From an uncultured Eubacteriales bacterium (lineage in GTDB: Bacteria > Bacillota > Clostridia > Oscillospirales > Acutalibacteraceae): DNA of 8,577 nucleotides. Both the position numbers and the translations under genes were made by a program. A model generated the notes under the pieces. That model did no database searches. It had not been told where the DNA came from and saw only the letters and a program-made list of their open reading frames with translations. The first letter of the stretch is position 1, and each line of letters begins with the position of its first letter. Location of the stretch: contig CAJTNL010000032.1 of assembly GCA_910577755.1 (NCBI GenBank), forward strand, positions 1 through 8,577, written 5' to 3'. Below, one piece after another: positions 1 to 7,157 of the stretch.

Positions 1-270
1 GAAACGGATAAACAGCTTCAATGCGTGTTCGGGCTTCTTGACCTGTGCGAAGTCGCCGCAGGTACGCATCACGCCCACGACAAAGAACAGCACGAGCAGG
101 GCAAGCCCGATTGCCTGCAATGCACCGTGGATGTCAACGATGACTTTCCATATCGCACCGCCTTTAAAGTTCTCTGGGGATTGGGTAATGAGCTGCCATA
201 TCTCGGCTAACTTCTCATTCCAAGTGTTAAGGGCGTTCTCCAAGTTCTGGACTACCCAGTTATCTGACAT
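1..270 (-). CDS. TrbL/VirB6-like conjugal transfer protein, N-terminal part (runs off the left edge)
   Basis: This is the first 90 codons of an ICE membrane protein; the rest lies outside the window. The ATG at 270 is preceded by a strong GGAGG (about 276-280), which fixes the start. The protein begins MSDNWVVQNLENALNTW, has an amphipathic stretch, and then a hydrophobic segment at about residues 49-68 (ALQAIGLALLVLFFVVGV) followed by a Cys/Lys-containing cytoplasmic-looking loop. This matches my memory of the start of the VirB6/TrbL-like proteins (CD1112 type) of Tn1549-family elements, which are polytopic inner-membrane parts of the conjugation channel. Gene order supports this: it lies directly downstream of the Maff2-like gene and the virD4 remnant. 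The family call comes from the N-terminus and context only. Whether the full gene is intact cannot be seen. Confidence 0.8.
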   Translation of the reverse strand, partial: MSDNWVVQNLENALNTWNEKLAEIWQLITQSPENFKGGAIWKVIVDIHGALQAIGLALLVLFFVVGVMRTCGDFAQVKKPEHALKLFIRF

Positions 271-294
271 TCGACCACCTCCGTTCTTAAAATT

Positions 295-338
295 GGATAA
301 CGGGGCAAGTTCCGCAGAGCGGATCTGCCCCGTTATCC
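295..338 (-). repeat. Strong intercistronic hairpin between the Maff2-like and trbL-like genes
   Basis: A perfect 13-bp inverted repeat (295-307 GGATAACGGGGCA with 326-338) encloses a second 5-bp stem (TCCGC 311-315 with GCGGA 319-323, loop AGA). Read on the transcribed minus strand it ends about 15 nt before the trbL-like Shine-Dalgarno and is followed only by AATTTTAAG, so it lacks a proper U-tract. It could be a leaky terminator, an RNA-processing or stability hairpin that sets relative expression of the two cistrons, or a translation-control element. The structure is seen directly; the role is inferred. Confidence 0.75.
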
Positions 339-389
339 CTGTCTTATATATCAGCCTGCTATTTCAATCTGCTGTCTTATTGCCTTGCA

Positions 390-737
390 TTAGCCCGTGA
401 TAAGGGTTAAAATCTCTTTTGCAAAGGTAATCACAACGCCGCCCGCCAGCGTGAGGAAGCCGTTCGCCCTCTGGGACGGGTCGTGGGATTTCAGCGACAA
501 GCCGACCTGCACCATGCCGAAGCCGAGCATAATCATCCCGACCGCCCGTATCAGACCGAAGATGAAGTTGGAGAGGTTGTTGACGACGGCAATCGGGTCG
601 CTGGCAGCAAAGGCGGTAGTCGTTCCGAAAACCATGCAGAGTACAAGGGCTGCATACACGACGAACGCTTTTCTTGCCTTTCTGCCCATCGGCAGTTTCT
701 GGGTTGCTTTCTTCTCGTTTTTCTTAAAAAGTTTCAT
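390..737 (-). CDS. Maff2 family / VirB2-TrbC-like small membrane protein of the conjugative element
   Basis: This is a 115-residue protein starting MKLFKKNEKK. A basic N-terminus (residues 5-23) leads into a hydrophobic segment at about 24-44 ending AFAAS, which looks like a signal peptide with a cleavage site. Two more hydrophobic segments follow at about 55-81 and 93-113. A signal sequence plus two membrane helices is the layout of VirB2/TrbC-type pilins, and the sequence (NNLSNFIFGLIRAVGMIMLG, SQRANGF) resembles the Maff2 proteins found between virD4 and the trbL-like gene in Tn1549-type ICEs. The proposed ATG at 737 has only a moderate AAGGA at about 9 nt. The upstream virD4 frame reads into it without a stop, so the product might also be made as a C-terminal extension of VirD4. 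Its exact function in the Firmicute system is not established. Confidence 0.75.
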   Translation of the reverse strand: MKLFKKNEKKATQKLPMGRKARKAFVVYAALVLCMVFGTTTAFAASDPIAVVNNLSNFIFGLIRAVGMIMLGFGMVQVGLSLKSHDPSQRANGFLTLAGGVVITFAKEILTLITG

Positions 738-1242
738 AGGGTGATTCGTCCTTATTTCTTCCAAGTCCTCATCGGACAGAAGCTCGTAGGATGTGCTGAC
801 TGTTTCCATGCTCTCTGCGTTCATCAGCAAAGCATCGTCAAACACAAGGGTTGCGACTGCCTGCGTCGGCTCACCGTGAATATACGGCGGCTTTCCCCCG
901 TCGGCGGTCAGTTTCACATTCGGGTGTTTCAAGATGTCATACTTCAAATCCATGACGAGGCGTTCCCCACGCACAAAAAGAAGTGCGTAGCGGTTGTCAA
1001 GCATACGCACCTCGTCTGGGGTTAAAAGCTCACGCCCCGAAATCTGGTAGTTGGTGGAATAGTTGCCGCTCCGCCCAGAACTTTTCCCGTAGGTGTTCGT
1101 GTCTATCGTAGCTTTTCCAAGAAGCTCGCTTACAAACTTATGGGTACTCTGCTCGTTGCCGCCAAGATAGAGGAACTCATCGGCATTGCCGATTCTCAAA
1201 CAATGCTTTAAGCTGTGCCAAGTTCTGTAAAATGATGCTGAC
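738..1242 (-). pseudogene. VirD4/TraG-like type IV coupling protein, C-terminal remnant with frameshifting deletion
   Basis: The encoded stretch carries C-terminal hallmarks of VirD4-like coupling ATPases of Tn1549-type elements (CD1115 type): NADEFLYLGGNEQSTH, LLGKATIDTNTYG, LLTPDEVRMLDNRYALLFVRG and KYDILKHPN. Such proteins are hexameric ATPases that bring relaxosome-bound DNA to the secretion channel. Upstream, the family sequence continues in a different frame: 1242 to 1195 reads SVSIILQNLAQLKALFE, while NADEFLYLGG starts one frame over at about 1187. The family usually has about seven residues between these motifs, so roughly 20 nt (not a multiple of three) appear to be missing at about 1194. 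The N-terminal half with Walker A is absent; the homology stops at about 1240-1260. The gene is therefore both truncated and frameshifted and should not make a working ATPase. No stop separates it from the Maff2-like gene. Confidence 0.8.
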
Positions 1243-1312
1243 CGAACAGGAAATCTTTGCTATGATGGAAGAAATACGGGAAAATCCGCAGGAGTTCCGT
1301 TTTGTAGCATAA
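1232..1312 (+). pseudogene. Possible 3' end of an unidentified plus-strand gene abutting the virD4 remnant
   Basis: The plus strand from 1232 reads MMLTEQEIFAMMEEIRENPQ and continues EFRFVA to a TAA at 1310-1312. It looks like the charged C-terminal helix of a real protein, and a perfect hairpin follows 12 nt later. No ribosome site precedes it, and the frame upstream runs antisense through virD4. If real, it is the tail of a gene cut at the junction near 1230-1260, not a complete gene. I do not recognise the family. It could equally be chance. Confidence 0.3.
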
Positions 1313-1324
1313 TGACAAAATGAA

Positions 1325-1356
1325 ACGGTGTAACCCATTTTACTGAGTTACACCGT
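1325..1356. terminator. 10-bp hairpin after the element remnant (possible terminator or element-edge repeat)
   Basis: A perfect 10-bp stem (ACGGTGTAAC 1325-1334 with GTTACACCGT 1347-1356) has a 12-nt loop. It lies 12 nt after the plus-strand stop at 1312. No clear U-tract follows on either strand (plus: ACCTTACAT; minus: TTCATTTTG), so termination would be inefficient if it happens. It sits where composition changes from GC-rich to AT-richer, so it could also mark the edge of the mobile DNA. Confidence 0.45.
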
Positions 1357-1403
1357 ACCTTACATAAAAACTTCCTTATCTGGTGTTGCCGAATGACTAT
1401 ACC

Positions 1404-1431
1404 CTTTTTAATAATCGCTGTAATTAAAAAG
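1404..1431 (-). terminator. AT-rich inverted repeat overlapping the alr stop, weak candidate terminator
   Basis: CTTTTTAAT at 1404-1412 pairs with ATTAAAAAG at 1423-1431 around a 10-nt loop, overlapping the alr stop codon (1424-1426). The stem is AT-only apart from its outermost pair, and the 3' arm on the minus strand is A-rich, not U-rich. This is a poor intrinsic terminator, but no better one is visible after alr. Confidence 0.3.
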
Positions 1432-2620
1432 ATTCCGGACAGATGTAATTGAGTTGTCCCACCTGCTCTCCATTTTGCAAATAGATTCGAGGTACACGTT
1501 TACCTACTAAACAAACCATTTCATAGTGGATGGTACTGTTATAAGAAGCAAGCTCGTCAACGGTAATAGTCTCTTCAGCATCCTTACCAAAAATAGTCAC
1601 AGTTATGCCTGTCTGAGCCTGCGGAATATCCGTAACATCCAATATCAGCTGGTCCATGCAAACGCGCCCTACAATCCTTGCTCGTTTACCACACACAAGC
1701 ATATCTGCATGGTTATGCAGCAATCTTGGATAACCGTCGGCATAACCAATCGGTACAGTTGCAAGTCTGGTTTTACGTTGTGTAACAAAGCAACGACCAT
1801 AACTAACACTGGTATTTTCCTCTACGGTTTTCATCATGGAGATAATCGTTTTCAACTCCATAGCAGGTATGAAATTTAACTCTTTTCTAATACAACGGGA
1901 GGGAAGTAAACCGTACAAAATAATACCTGGACGCACCATATCCATCTGCATATCTGGATGATCTAATATTGCACCGCTATTTGAGCAGTGGCGTAATTGA
2001 AATTGGATACCCCTGCGCTTTAGCATATCAATCGCTCCCATGAAATCCTGAAATTGATTTTCCGTAAAACAGTCCCCAGACTCACCCTCATCTGAAACAG
2101 AAAAATGAGTAAAAATACCTTCCGGATACAAACCAGGCATATGACAAACTTGATCTATTTCGTCAATTACAGACATATCCCGTTTAGGTATCTGATATAG
2201 AAAACCAATACGGCTCATTCCTGTATCTACTTTGATATGAATTTTTACTTGTACGCCTGCAGCAGTCGCATATTCTGCCAGTTCTTTTCCGTATTCGTAA
2301 GAAAATACCGTTTGCGATATATTCAGCTGATGCAGCCTTGCGGCCTCTTGCGGCGGCGTATAACCCAGTATTAGCATATTGCCATGTATACCGCTTCGAC
2401 GCAGCTGTATAGCTTCCTCTAAATTAGAAACCGCAAACCATTGTGCTCCAATCCCTTCCAGCTCCTTTGCTACAAATGACGCACCGTGACCATAACCATC
2501 CGCTTTTACAACACAACAAATTTTTGTACTGGGGTTTAATGTTTTCTTAACCTCATGATAGTTATGACAAATTGCATCTAAGTTAATCTCTGCCCAAGTT
2601 CTTTTAAAAAATTTATCCAT
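1424..2620 (-). CDS. alr: Alanine racemase
   Basis: This 398-residue PLP enzyme interconverts L- and D-alanine in the cytoplasm and so supplies D-Ala for peptidoglycan. The PLP-binding lysine is K39 in VVKADGYGHGA. The second catalytic base is Y274 in SVSYGRCF, in the C-terminal beta domain, with TVPIGYADGYPR (288-299) and GRVCMDQ (318-324) also conserved. The N-terminal TIM barrel shows HIKVDTGMSRIGF (128-140) and SNSGAILD (213-220). The length is slightly above the usual 370-390. The start at 2620 is chosen because GGAG lies about 7 nt upstream and the next residues (FFKRTWAEINLDA) match the usual Alr N-terminus. The frame stays open a further 55 codons upstream, but that stretch contains the promoter. 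There is no N-terminal membrane domain, so it is not a VanT-type serine racemase. It is transcribed alone. Confidence 0.96.
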   Translation of the reverse strand: MDKFFKRTWAEINLDAICHNYHEVKKTLNPSTKICCVVKADGYGHGASFVAKELEGIGAQWFAVSNLEEAIQLRRSGIHGNMLILGYTPPQEAARLHQLNISQTVFSYEYGKELAEYATAAGVQVKIHIKVDTGMSRIGFLYQIPKRDMSVIDEIDQVCHMPGLYPEGIFTHFSVSDEGESGDCFTENQFQDFMGAIDMLKRRGIQFQLRHCSNSGAILDHPDMQMDMVRPGIILYGLLPSRCIRKELNFIPAMELKTIISMMKTVEENTSVSYGRCFVTQRKTRLATVPIGYADGYPRLLHNHADMLVCGKRARIVGRVCMDQLILDVTDIPQAQTGITVTIFGKDAEETITVDELASYNSTIHYEMVCLVGKRVPRIYLQNGEQVGQLNYICPESF

Positions 2621-2677
2621 ATCCCACTCCGGTATTATGCAAAAAACATCATTGGTATTTCCTGCCTTGATTCTTTT

Positions 2678-2706
2678 ATTATATGTCTGTACAGAAAAAT
2701 AGTCAA
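2678..2706 (-). promoter_or_regulatory. Sigma-A promoter of alr
   Basis: On the minus strand TTGACT (2706-2701) and a perfect TATAAT (2683-2678) are separated by exactly 17 nt. This predicts a start near 2671 and a leader of about 50 nt before the alr ATG at 2620. It lies inside the open frame upstream of alr, which is the main reason to reject the longer alr start. Confidence 0.85.
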
Positions 2707-2836
2707 CTGCGTAGACGAACATAATAAAAAGATCGCCAAAATTCATGCAACTTTTTATATGAAACAACATATACTGGTTAAACAAATGCTTTTAAAAAGA
2801 AAACATATGAGAATTATAAGAAAGGTGGTTTCAAAA

Positions 2837-2977
2837 ATGGAAAGAAATCTGCATATTCATTGTCCCGAAGATGTAGACAGAAGCTTATTTGCGCGTCTGT
2901 TTAGCAGTCTGGTGGTAGGCGATGATTTAGATGACTTAATTTTCAACGGTGAAGAATGGTATAAAAGTGAACGGTAA
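2837..2977 (+). CDS. Small acidic protein of unknown function (46 residues)
   Basis: A short gene is divergent from alr. The ATG at 2837 is preceded by AAAGGTGG (2821-2828), about 8 nt away. The frame is open further upstream, to an ATG at 2759, but no ribosome site is visible there and the extension is Lys/Arg-rich, unlike the body. The product begins MERNLHIHCPEDVDRSLFAR and is acidic in its second half (GDDLDDLIFNGEEWYK). It has no membrane segment or signal peptide, one Cys and two His near the N-terminus, and no domain I recognise. A clean intrinsic terminator follows 30 nt after the stop, which supports a real single-gene transcript. Reality of the gene is likely; its function is unknown. 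Confidence 0.6.
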   Translation: MERNLHIHCPEDVDRSLFARLFSSLVVGDDLDDLIFNGEEWYKSER

Positions 2978-3006
2978 TTACGCACCTTTCCATACACTCA
3001 TTATTC

Positions 3007-3030
3007 ACCCACATCTGTGGGTATTTTTTT
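3007..3030 (+). terminator. Intrinsic terminator of the small plus-strand gene
   Basis: ACCCAC (3007-3012) pairs with GTGGGT (3017-3022) around ATCT, immediately followed by ATTTTTTT (3023-3030). This is a classical Rho-independent terminator on the plus strand, 30 nt after the stop at 2977. Confidence 0.85.
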
Positions 3031-3092
3031 ACGCTGTAAAAGCTGTTGCAATAGCAATTTTTAATGATGAAAATATTTTCTGACATGAACGC

Positions 3093-3141
3093 CCCCCTTG
3101 CAGTAAACGATTTCTATCACAAAAACCGTTATGCAAGGGGG
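3093..3141. repeat. Long inverted repeat between convergent transcription units
   Basis: CCCCCTTGCA (3093-3102) is perfectly complementary to TGCAAGGGGG (3132-3141). Pairing can continue inward with a bulge (TAAACG at 3104-3109 against CGTTA at 3127-3131). The loop is about 17-22 nt and AT-rich. It lies 50 nt past the purL stop and 60 nt past the plus-strand terminator. Neither strand has a U-tract after it, so it is not a standard terminator. It may be an RNA 3'-end stabiliser, an untypical purL terminator or a dispersed palindromic repeat. Confidence 0.65.
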
Positions 3142-3193
3142 TGCTGCACTTTACTTACTCTATTTTATTATACAAATTTATAAATGTAAGGAA

Positions 3194-6100
3194 TTATTTA
3201 AAATACTTGACTCCAGATTCAAATATTCTCTGATCTTTCTCTCCCGGCACATTTTTATATAAGTGATTGCCAAAACGCTCTGAATGACCCATTTTTCCTA
3301 GTACACGACCGTCTGGGCTTGTAATACCCTCCACGGCGCAAATTGAGCCATTGGGATTCCACTTTATATCACCGCTGGGTTCACCACATGGCGTTGCATA
3401 TTGAAAAGCAATTTGCCCGTTTGCAATTAGCTGTTGCATAACAGTATCGCTTGCTACAAAGCGCCCCTCTCCGTGAGAAACCGGAACACAAAATGTATCT
3501 CCTGCATTAACGCCTGCAAGCCACGGAGATTTTACCGAACTAACACGGCTATACACCATGCGGGAAATATGACGCCCAATAGTATTGTACGTTAAAGTAG
3601 GAGCATCTTCATTCGGTTCTGTAATTTTACCATAAGGCACCAATCCCAACTTAATCAATGCCTGAAATCCATTACAAATACCCAGCATTAATCCATCTCG
3701 GTTTTCAAGTAAATTGCTAATCGCATCTTTTATTTTTGGGTTACGAAATGTTGTAGCAATAAATTTACCCGAACCATCCGGCTCATCACCTCCGGAAAAA
3801 CCACCTGGCAGCATCACAATTTGCGCTTCATGAATACTACGTACCATCTCTGAAATGGTATCTGCAATATCGTGTTGAGTTAAGTTTTTCACAACAAAAA
3901 TATTTGAGATGGCCCCAGCCTGTTCAAAAGCACGAGCGCTATCCATTTCACAGTTTGTACCAGGGAAAACTGGAATAAACACTCTTGGCTTTGCACTTTT
4001 CACCGCTGGAGCTTTTTGATTACGCTCCGTATACAAACCAATTTCATGTGTGATCTCTGTTTGAGGAGCTTGCGTTGGAAACACCTGCTCCAAAGTGCCT
4101 GTCCAACTGGTCAGCAACTTTTCAAGAGATAAAGCGGTTTTATCAATCACAATCTCAGAGCGGTCGGTAGTTTGTCCCAAATATATGACTGTCAAATCAT
4201 GAGGAACCAAAGTCTGATTATCCATCTCCAGAATCAAAGCGCCACATGTGGGAGCAAACAGCAAAGTTGGATCTGTTACGGTATTTGTAAAAGTAAATCC
4301 AATCGTATTACCAAAACACATTTTTGCAATTGCTGCCGCAACTCCCCCTTCTTTAACAACACCCGCTGCTCGCACTGCGCCGCTTTGAATCATTTGAAAC
4401 ACCGTTTCATAATATATTTTTAATTGAGACCAATTAGGTAAAAGTGTATTTCCATCCTCTGGCAATGGTAGTAATATCACTTTAGAACCAGGCTGCTGAA
4501 ATGCAGCAGAAATCGTTTTGCTTGCTTTTGTCATAGAAACGGCAAAGCTAACTAAGGTAGGCGGAACATCCATGCTCTCAAAAGAACCCGACATACTATC
4601 CTTACCGCCAATTGCAGGCAACTCTAAACCCAACTGCGCTGTTAAAGCTCCCAATAACGCTGCAGCAGGTTTCCCCCAACGTTTCGGTTCACTGCGTAAA
4701 CGCTCAAAATATTCCTGAAAAGTCAAACGGGCTTTTAGTGGATTAGCGCCGACAGCCGCTAATTTTGACAAGCTTTCTACAACCGCATAGGCAGCCCCAT
4801 GAAAAGGACTAAATTTTGCAATGCCAGGCATATAACCATAGCTCATAGCAGTTGCATCGTCCGTCTCACCGTGTTCCAACGGAATCTTTGCCACCATGGC
4901 TTCTTCCGGCGTCAGCTGATACTTACCTCCAAAAGGCATATGCACCGTACCGGCGCCAATGCTTGCATCAAAGCGTTCTACCAAGCCTTTTTGAGAAGCC
5001 ACCTCCAAACGTGAAAGGTTTTTTTCAAATGCCTGAGGCAATGGTTTGTTTTTTAGACATTCCGGCACTAAAATTCTGTAATATTCTTCAGGATTAGGGG
5101 CTGTTATTACAGCCTTTGCCGTTTGCATGACTCCATTTGTATTTAAAAATGCACGGCTCAAATTGACAATGGTATTACCTCTCCATGACATTTTTAGCCT
5201 ATGTTCTGCTGTAACGCGGGCGACTACCTGTGCATTTAAATTTTCCTCTTTCGCAGCCTCCAAAAAAGCATCTACATTTTCAGGAGCCAATACAACCGCC
5301 ATTCTCTCTTGTGATTCAGAGATAGCCAACTCTGTTCCATCCAAACCTTCATATTTTTTAGGAACACTGTCTAAATCTATCGAAAGTCCGTCCGCCAATT
5401 CACCAATTGCAACACAAACACCACCCGCTCCAAAGTCATTGCAGCGTTTAATCAATCTAGAAACAGAACCATTACGAAATAAACGCTGAATTTTACGCTC
5501 TGTAGGAGGATTTCCTTTTTGTACTTCAGCGCCACATACTACAATAGAATCTTGTGTGTGCGCTTTAGAAGAACCGGTAGCGCCGCCGCAACCGTCACGA
5601 CCGGTAGCGCCGCCTAATAAAACGATGACATCTCCATCTATAGGAGTACCCCTCATTACATTTTCTTTTGGAGAAGCGCCGATAACAGCTCCTATTTCCA
5701 TCCGCTTTGCCACATATCCATCATCATATAACTCCGCTACTTGTCCTGTTGCTAAACCAATCTGATTACCATAAGAGCTATACCCAGCCGCCGCTGTTGT
5801 GGTAATCATGCGGCTTGGTAATTTTCCCAAAAGTGTGTCTTCGAATGGTCTTCTGGGATCACCAGAGCCTGTTACACGCATTGCCTGATAGACATATGCT
5901 CTACCTGACAATGGGTCGCGAATAGCACCGCCCAGACAAGTAGCAGCACCACCAAAAGGTTCAATTTCTGTTGGATGATTATGGGTTTCATTTTTAAACT
6001 GTACAAGCCATGGTTCGGTTTTTCCATTAACCTCAACAGGTACTTCAATCGAACAAGCATTAATTTCTTCACTAACATCCAAATCATCTAGTTTACCCTG

Positions 6101-6958
6101 TTTACGTAATAGCTTTGCTCCGATAATTGCCATATCCATTAAAGAGACAGGTCGTTCAGTTTTTCCATATATTGTATTGCGCGTTTCGTAATACAATTCC
6201 AGAGCCTGTTCAATAGCATGACTGATAGGTCCCCGCTGTACTTCAATAGATTCTAAAGCAGTAAAAAATGTCGTATGACGGCAATGGTCAGACCAATAGG
6301 TATCTATTACACGGAGCTCTGTTACAAATGGATTCCGCTTTTCATCATCTCTGAAATAATCACGGCAAAACCTTAAATCTTCCATGGTCATGGCAAAACC
6401 CATACCTTTATAATATTTTTCAAGAGTAGCATCATCCCAGTCAATAAAACCGCTGACCTGTTCTACATCATCCGGCAACTCTGTTTTTAAAACTAAAGAG
6501 TCCGGTTTGGTTAGCAATGCTAAACGTGATTCAACTGGATTAATTAAATAATGTTTTATTTTTTCCATGTCAGTTTCGGATAAAGCACCTTTTATCACTA
6601 CTACCCGCGCCGTTGCTACTTGTGGACGTTCACCATGCGTCAACAGCTGTACGCATTGCTCTGCAGAATCAGCTCTTTGGTCATATTGACCCGGCAAATA
6701 TTCTATTGCAAATACATGATAGTCACTGGAAAACCGCAACTCCTCTTCATAAATAAAGTCAACATTGGGTTCGGAAAAAATGATACGGTTTGCAGCATTT
6801 TGCTCTTCATCACAAAGTCCCTCGATATCATAGCGATGAAAAAGACGCAATTCTTCAATCCCACTCATTCCCAAGTTTAATACTAAATCGGTTTGCATAT
6901 GTTTCGCCTCTATATTAAATCCCGGCTTTTTTTCAACATATATTCTGGTAACTGACAT
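3194..6958 (-). CDS. purL: Phosphoribosylformylglycinamidine synthase, single-chain PurL with fused glutaminase
   Basis: This 1254-residue enzyme converts FGAR, ATP and glutamine to FGAM, the fourth step of de novo purine synthesis. Many Gram-positives split it into PurS, PurL and PurQ; this is the long single-chain form, of the clade I associate with Clostridia. Visible parts in order: an N-terminal PurS-like region (about 1-160); WSDHCRHTTF (222-231); the ATP/substrate loop ETHNHPTEIEPFGGAA (324-339) and RVTGSGDPRRPFEDT (361-375); a second AIR-synthase-like half with AIGGKDSMSGSF (782-793); and a class I glutaminase from about 992. The glutaminase has FPGTNCE (998-1004), nucleophile C1095 in LGICNGFQ, SHGEGRF (1161-1167), and H1225/E1227 in GHSER, so the triad is complete. 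The ATG at 6958 has GGGAGGAAC just upstream. No other pur gene is adjacent. Confidence 0.97.
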   Translation of the reverse strand: MSVTRIYVEKKPGFNIEAKHMQTDLVLNLGMSGIEELRLFHRYDIEGLCDEEQNAANRIIFSEPNVDFIYEEELRFSSDYHVFAIEYLPGQYDQRADSAEQCVQLLTHGERPQVATARVVVIKGALSETDMEKIKHYLINPVESRLALLTKPDSLVLKTELPDDVEQVSGFIDWDDATLEKYYKGMGFAMTMEDLRFCRDYFRDDEKRNPFVTELRVIDTYWSDHCRHTTFFTALESIEVQRGPISHAIEQALELYYETRNTIYGKTERPVSLMDMAIIGAKLLRKQGKLDDLDVSEEINACSIEVPVEVNGKTEPWLVQFKNETHNHPTEIEPFGGAATCLGGAIRDPLSGRAYVYQAMRVTGSGDPRRPFEDTLLGKLPSRMITTTAAAGYSSYGNQIGLATGQVAELYDDGYVAKRMEIGAVIGASPKENVMRGTPIDGDVIVLLGGATGRDGCGGATGSSKAHTQDSIVVCGAEVQKGNPPTERKIQRLFRNGSVSRLIKRCNDFGAGGVCVAIGELADGLSIDLDSVPKKYEGLDGTELAISESQERMAVVLAPENVDAFLEAAKEENLNAQVVARVTAEHRLKMSWRGNTIVNLSRAFLNTNGVMQTAKAVITAPNPEEYYRILVPECLKNKPLPQAFEKNLSRLEVASQKGLVERFDASIGAGTVHMPFGGKYQLTPEEAMVAKIPLEHGETDDATAMSYGYMPGIAKFSPFHGAAYAVVESLSKLAAVGANPLKARLTFQEYFERLRSEPKRWGKPAAALLGALTAQLGLELPAIGGKDSMSGSFESMDVPPTLVSFAVSMTKASKTISAAFQQPGSKVILLPLPEDGNTLLPNWSQLKIYYETVFQMIQSGAVRAAGVVKEGGVAAAIAKMCFGNTIGFTFTNTVTDPTLLFAPTCGALILEMDNQTLVPHDLTVIYLGQTTDRSEIVIDKTALSLEKLLTSWTGTLEQVFPTQAPQTEITHEIGLYTERNQKAPAVKSAKPRVFIPVFPGTNCEMDSARAFEQAGAISNIFVVKNLTQHDIADTISEMVRSIHEAQIVMLPGGFSGGDEPDGSGKFIATTFRNPKIKDAISNLLENRDGLMLGICNGFQALIKLGLVPYGKITEPNEDAPTLTYNTIGRHISRMVYSRVSSVKSPWLAGVNAGDTFCVPVSHGEGRFVASDTVMQQLIANGQIAFQYATPCGEPSGDIKWNPNGSICAVEGITSPDGRVLGKMGHSERFGNHLYKNVPGEKDQRIFESGVKYFK

Positions 6959-6975
6959 AGTTCCTCCCGTTCTAT

Positions 6976-6996
6976 CTTGCTTGTCTTATCAGCAAG
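6976..6996 (-). promoter_or_regulatory. Small hairpin in the purL leader just upstream of the ribosome site
   Basis: On the minus strand CTTGCT (6996-6991) pairs with AGCAAG (6981-6976) around a 9-nt loop, ending roughly 10 nt before the GGGAGG of purL. It has no U-tract and no recognised riboswitch core. It could modulate translation, or be incidental. Confidence 0.3.
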
Positions 6997-7075
6997 CTAC
7001 GCCTTCTGCGGCAAAATTTTATTCCTTTTACTGGGCAAACAAATAAGTTATCTTTTTCATAGGATAATTAATATT

Positions 7076-7104
7076 ATTTTATCATAATTATACAGTGTTA
7101 TAAA
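7076..7104 (-). promoter_or_regulatory. Tentative purL promoter
   Basis: On the minus strand TTTATA (7104-7099), 17 nt, then TAAAAT (7081-7076) is a plausible but degenerate sigma-A site. A perfect TATAAT also lies at 7092-7087 but has no good -35 element at proper spacing. The region is very AT-rich. Either site would give a leader of about 110-120 nt. I see no PurR-box, guanine or ZTP riboswitch signature. Confidence 0.35.
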
Positions 7105-7157
7105 GAGCAAACATACTTTTTCATGAATTTTCTTTTACCTCTATAAAAAACAAAAAA

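Noticed and set aside
397..1025. Plus-strand ORFs opposite the Maff2-like and virD4 genes
   Set aside because: They are antisense shadows with no ribosome site and no protein-like pattern, while the minus strand carries recognisable families.
1424..2620. VanT-type serine/alanine racemase linked to the conjugative element
   Set aside because: There is no N-terminal membrane domain and no van genes are nearby; the length is that of an ordinary Alr. The gene lies on the chromosomal side of the composition change.
2621..2785. Longer alr start giving 55 extra N-terminal residues
   Set aside because: The extension contains the near-perfect alr promoter, lacks a ribosome site, and the usual Alr N-terminus begins at the ATG at 2620.
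3069..3080. 12-bp palindrome GAAAATATTTTC as an operator
   Set aside because: It is AT-only in its centre, lies in AT-rich sequence past two gene ends, and has no promoter nearby; chance is likely.
4172..5765. Several plus-strand ORFs of 66-120 codons inside purL, and a minus-strand ORF at 5872-6087
   Set aside because: All overlap the conserved purL frame and encode composition typical of frame shadows.
6959..7110. Guanine, PRPP or ZTP riboswitch upstream of purL
   Set aside because: None of the conserved core motifs could be seen; only a short weak hairpin is present.
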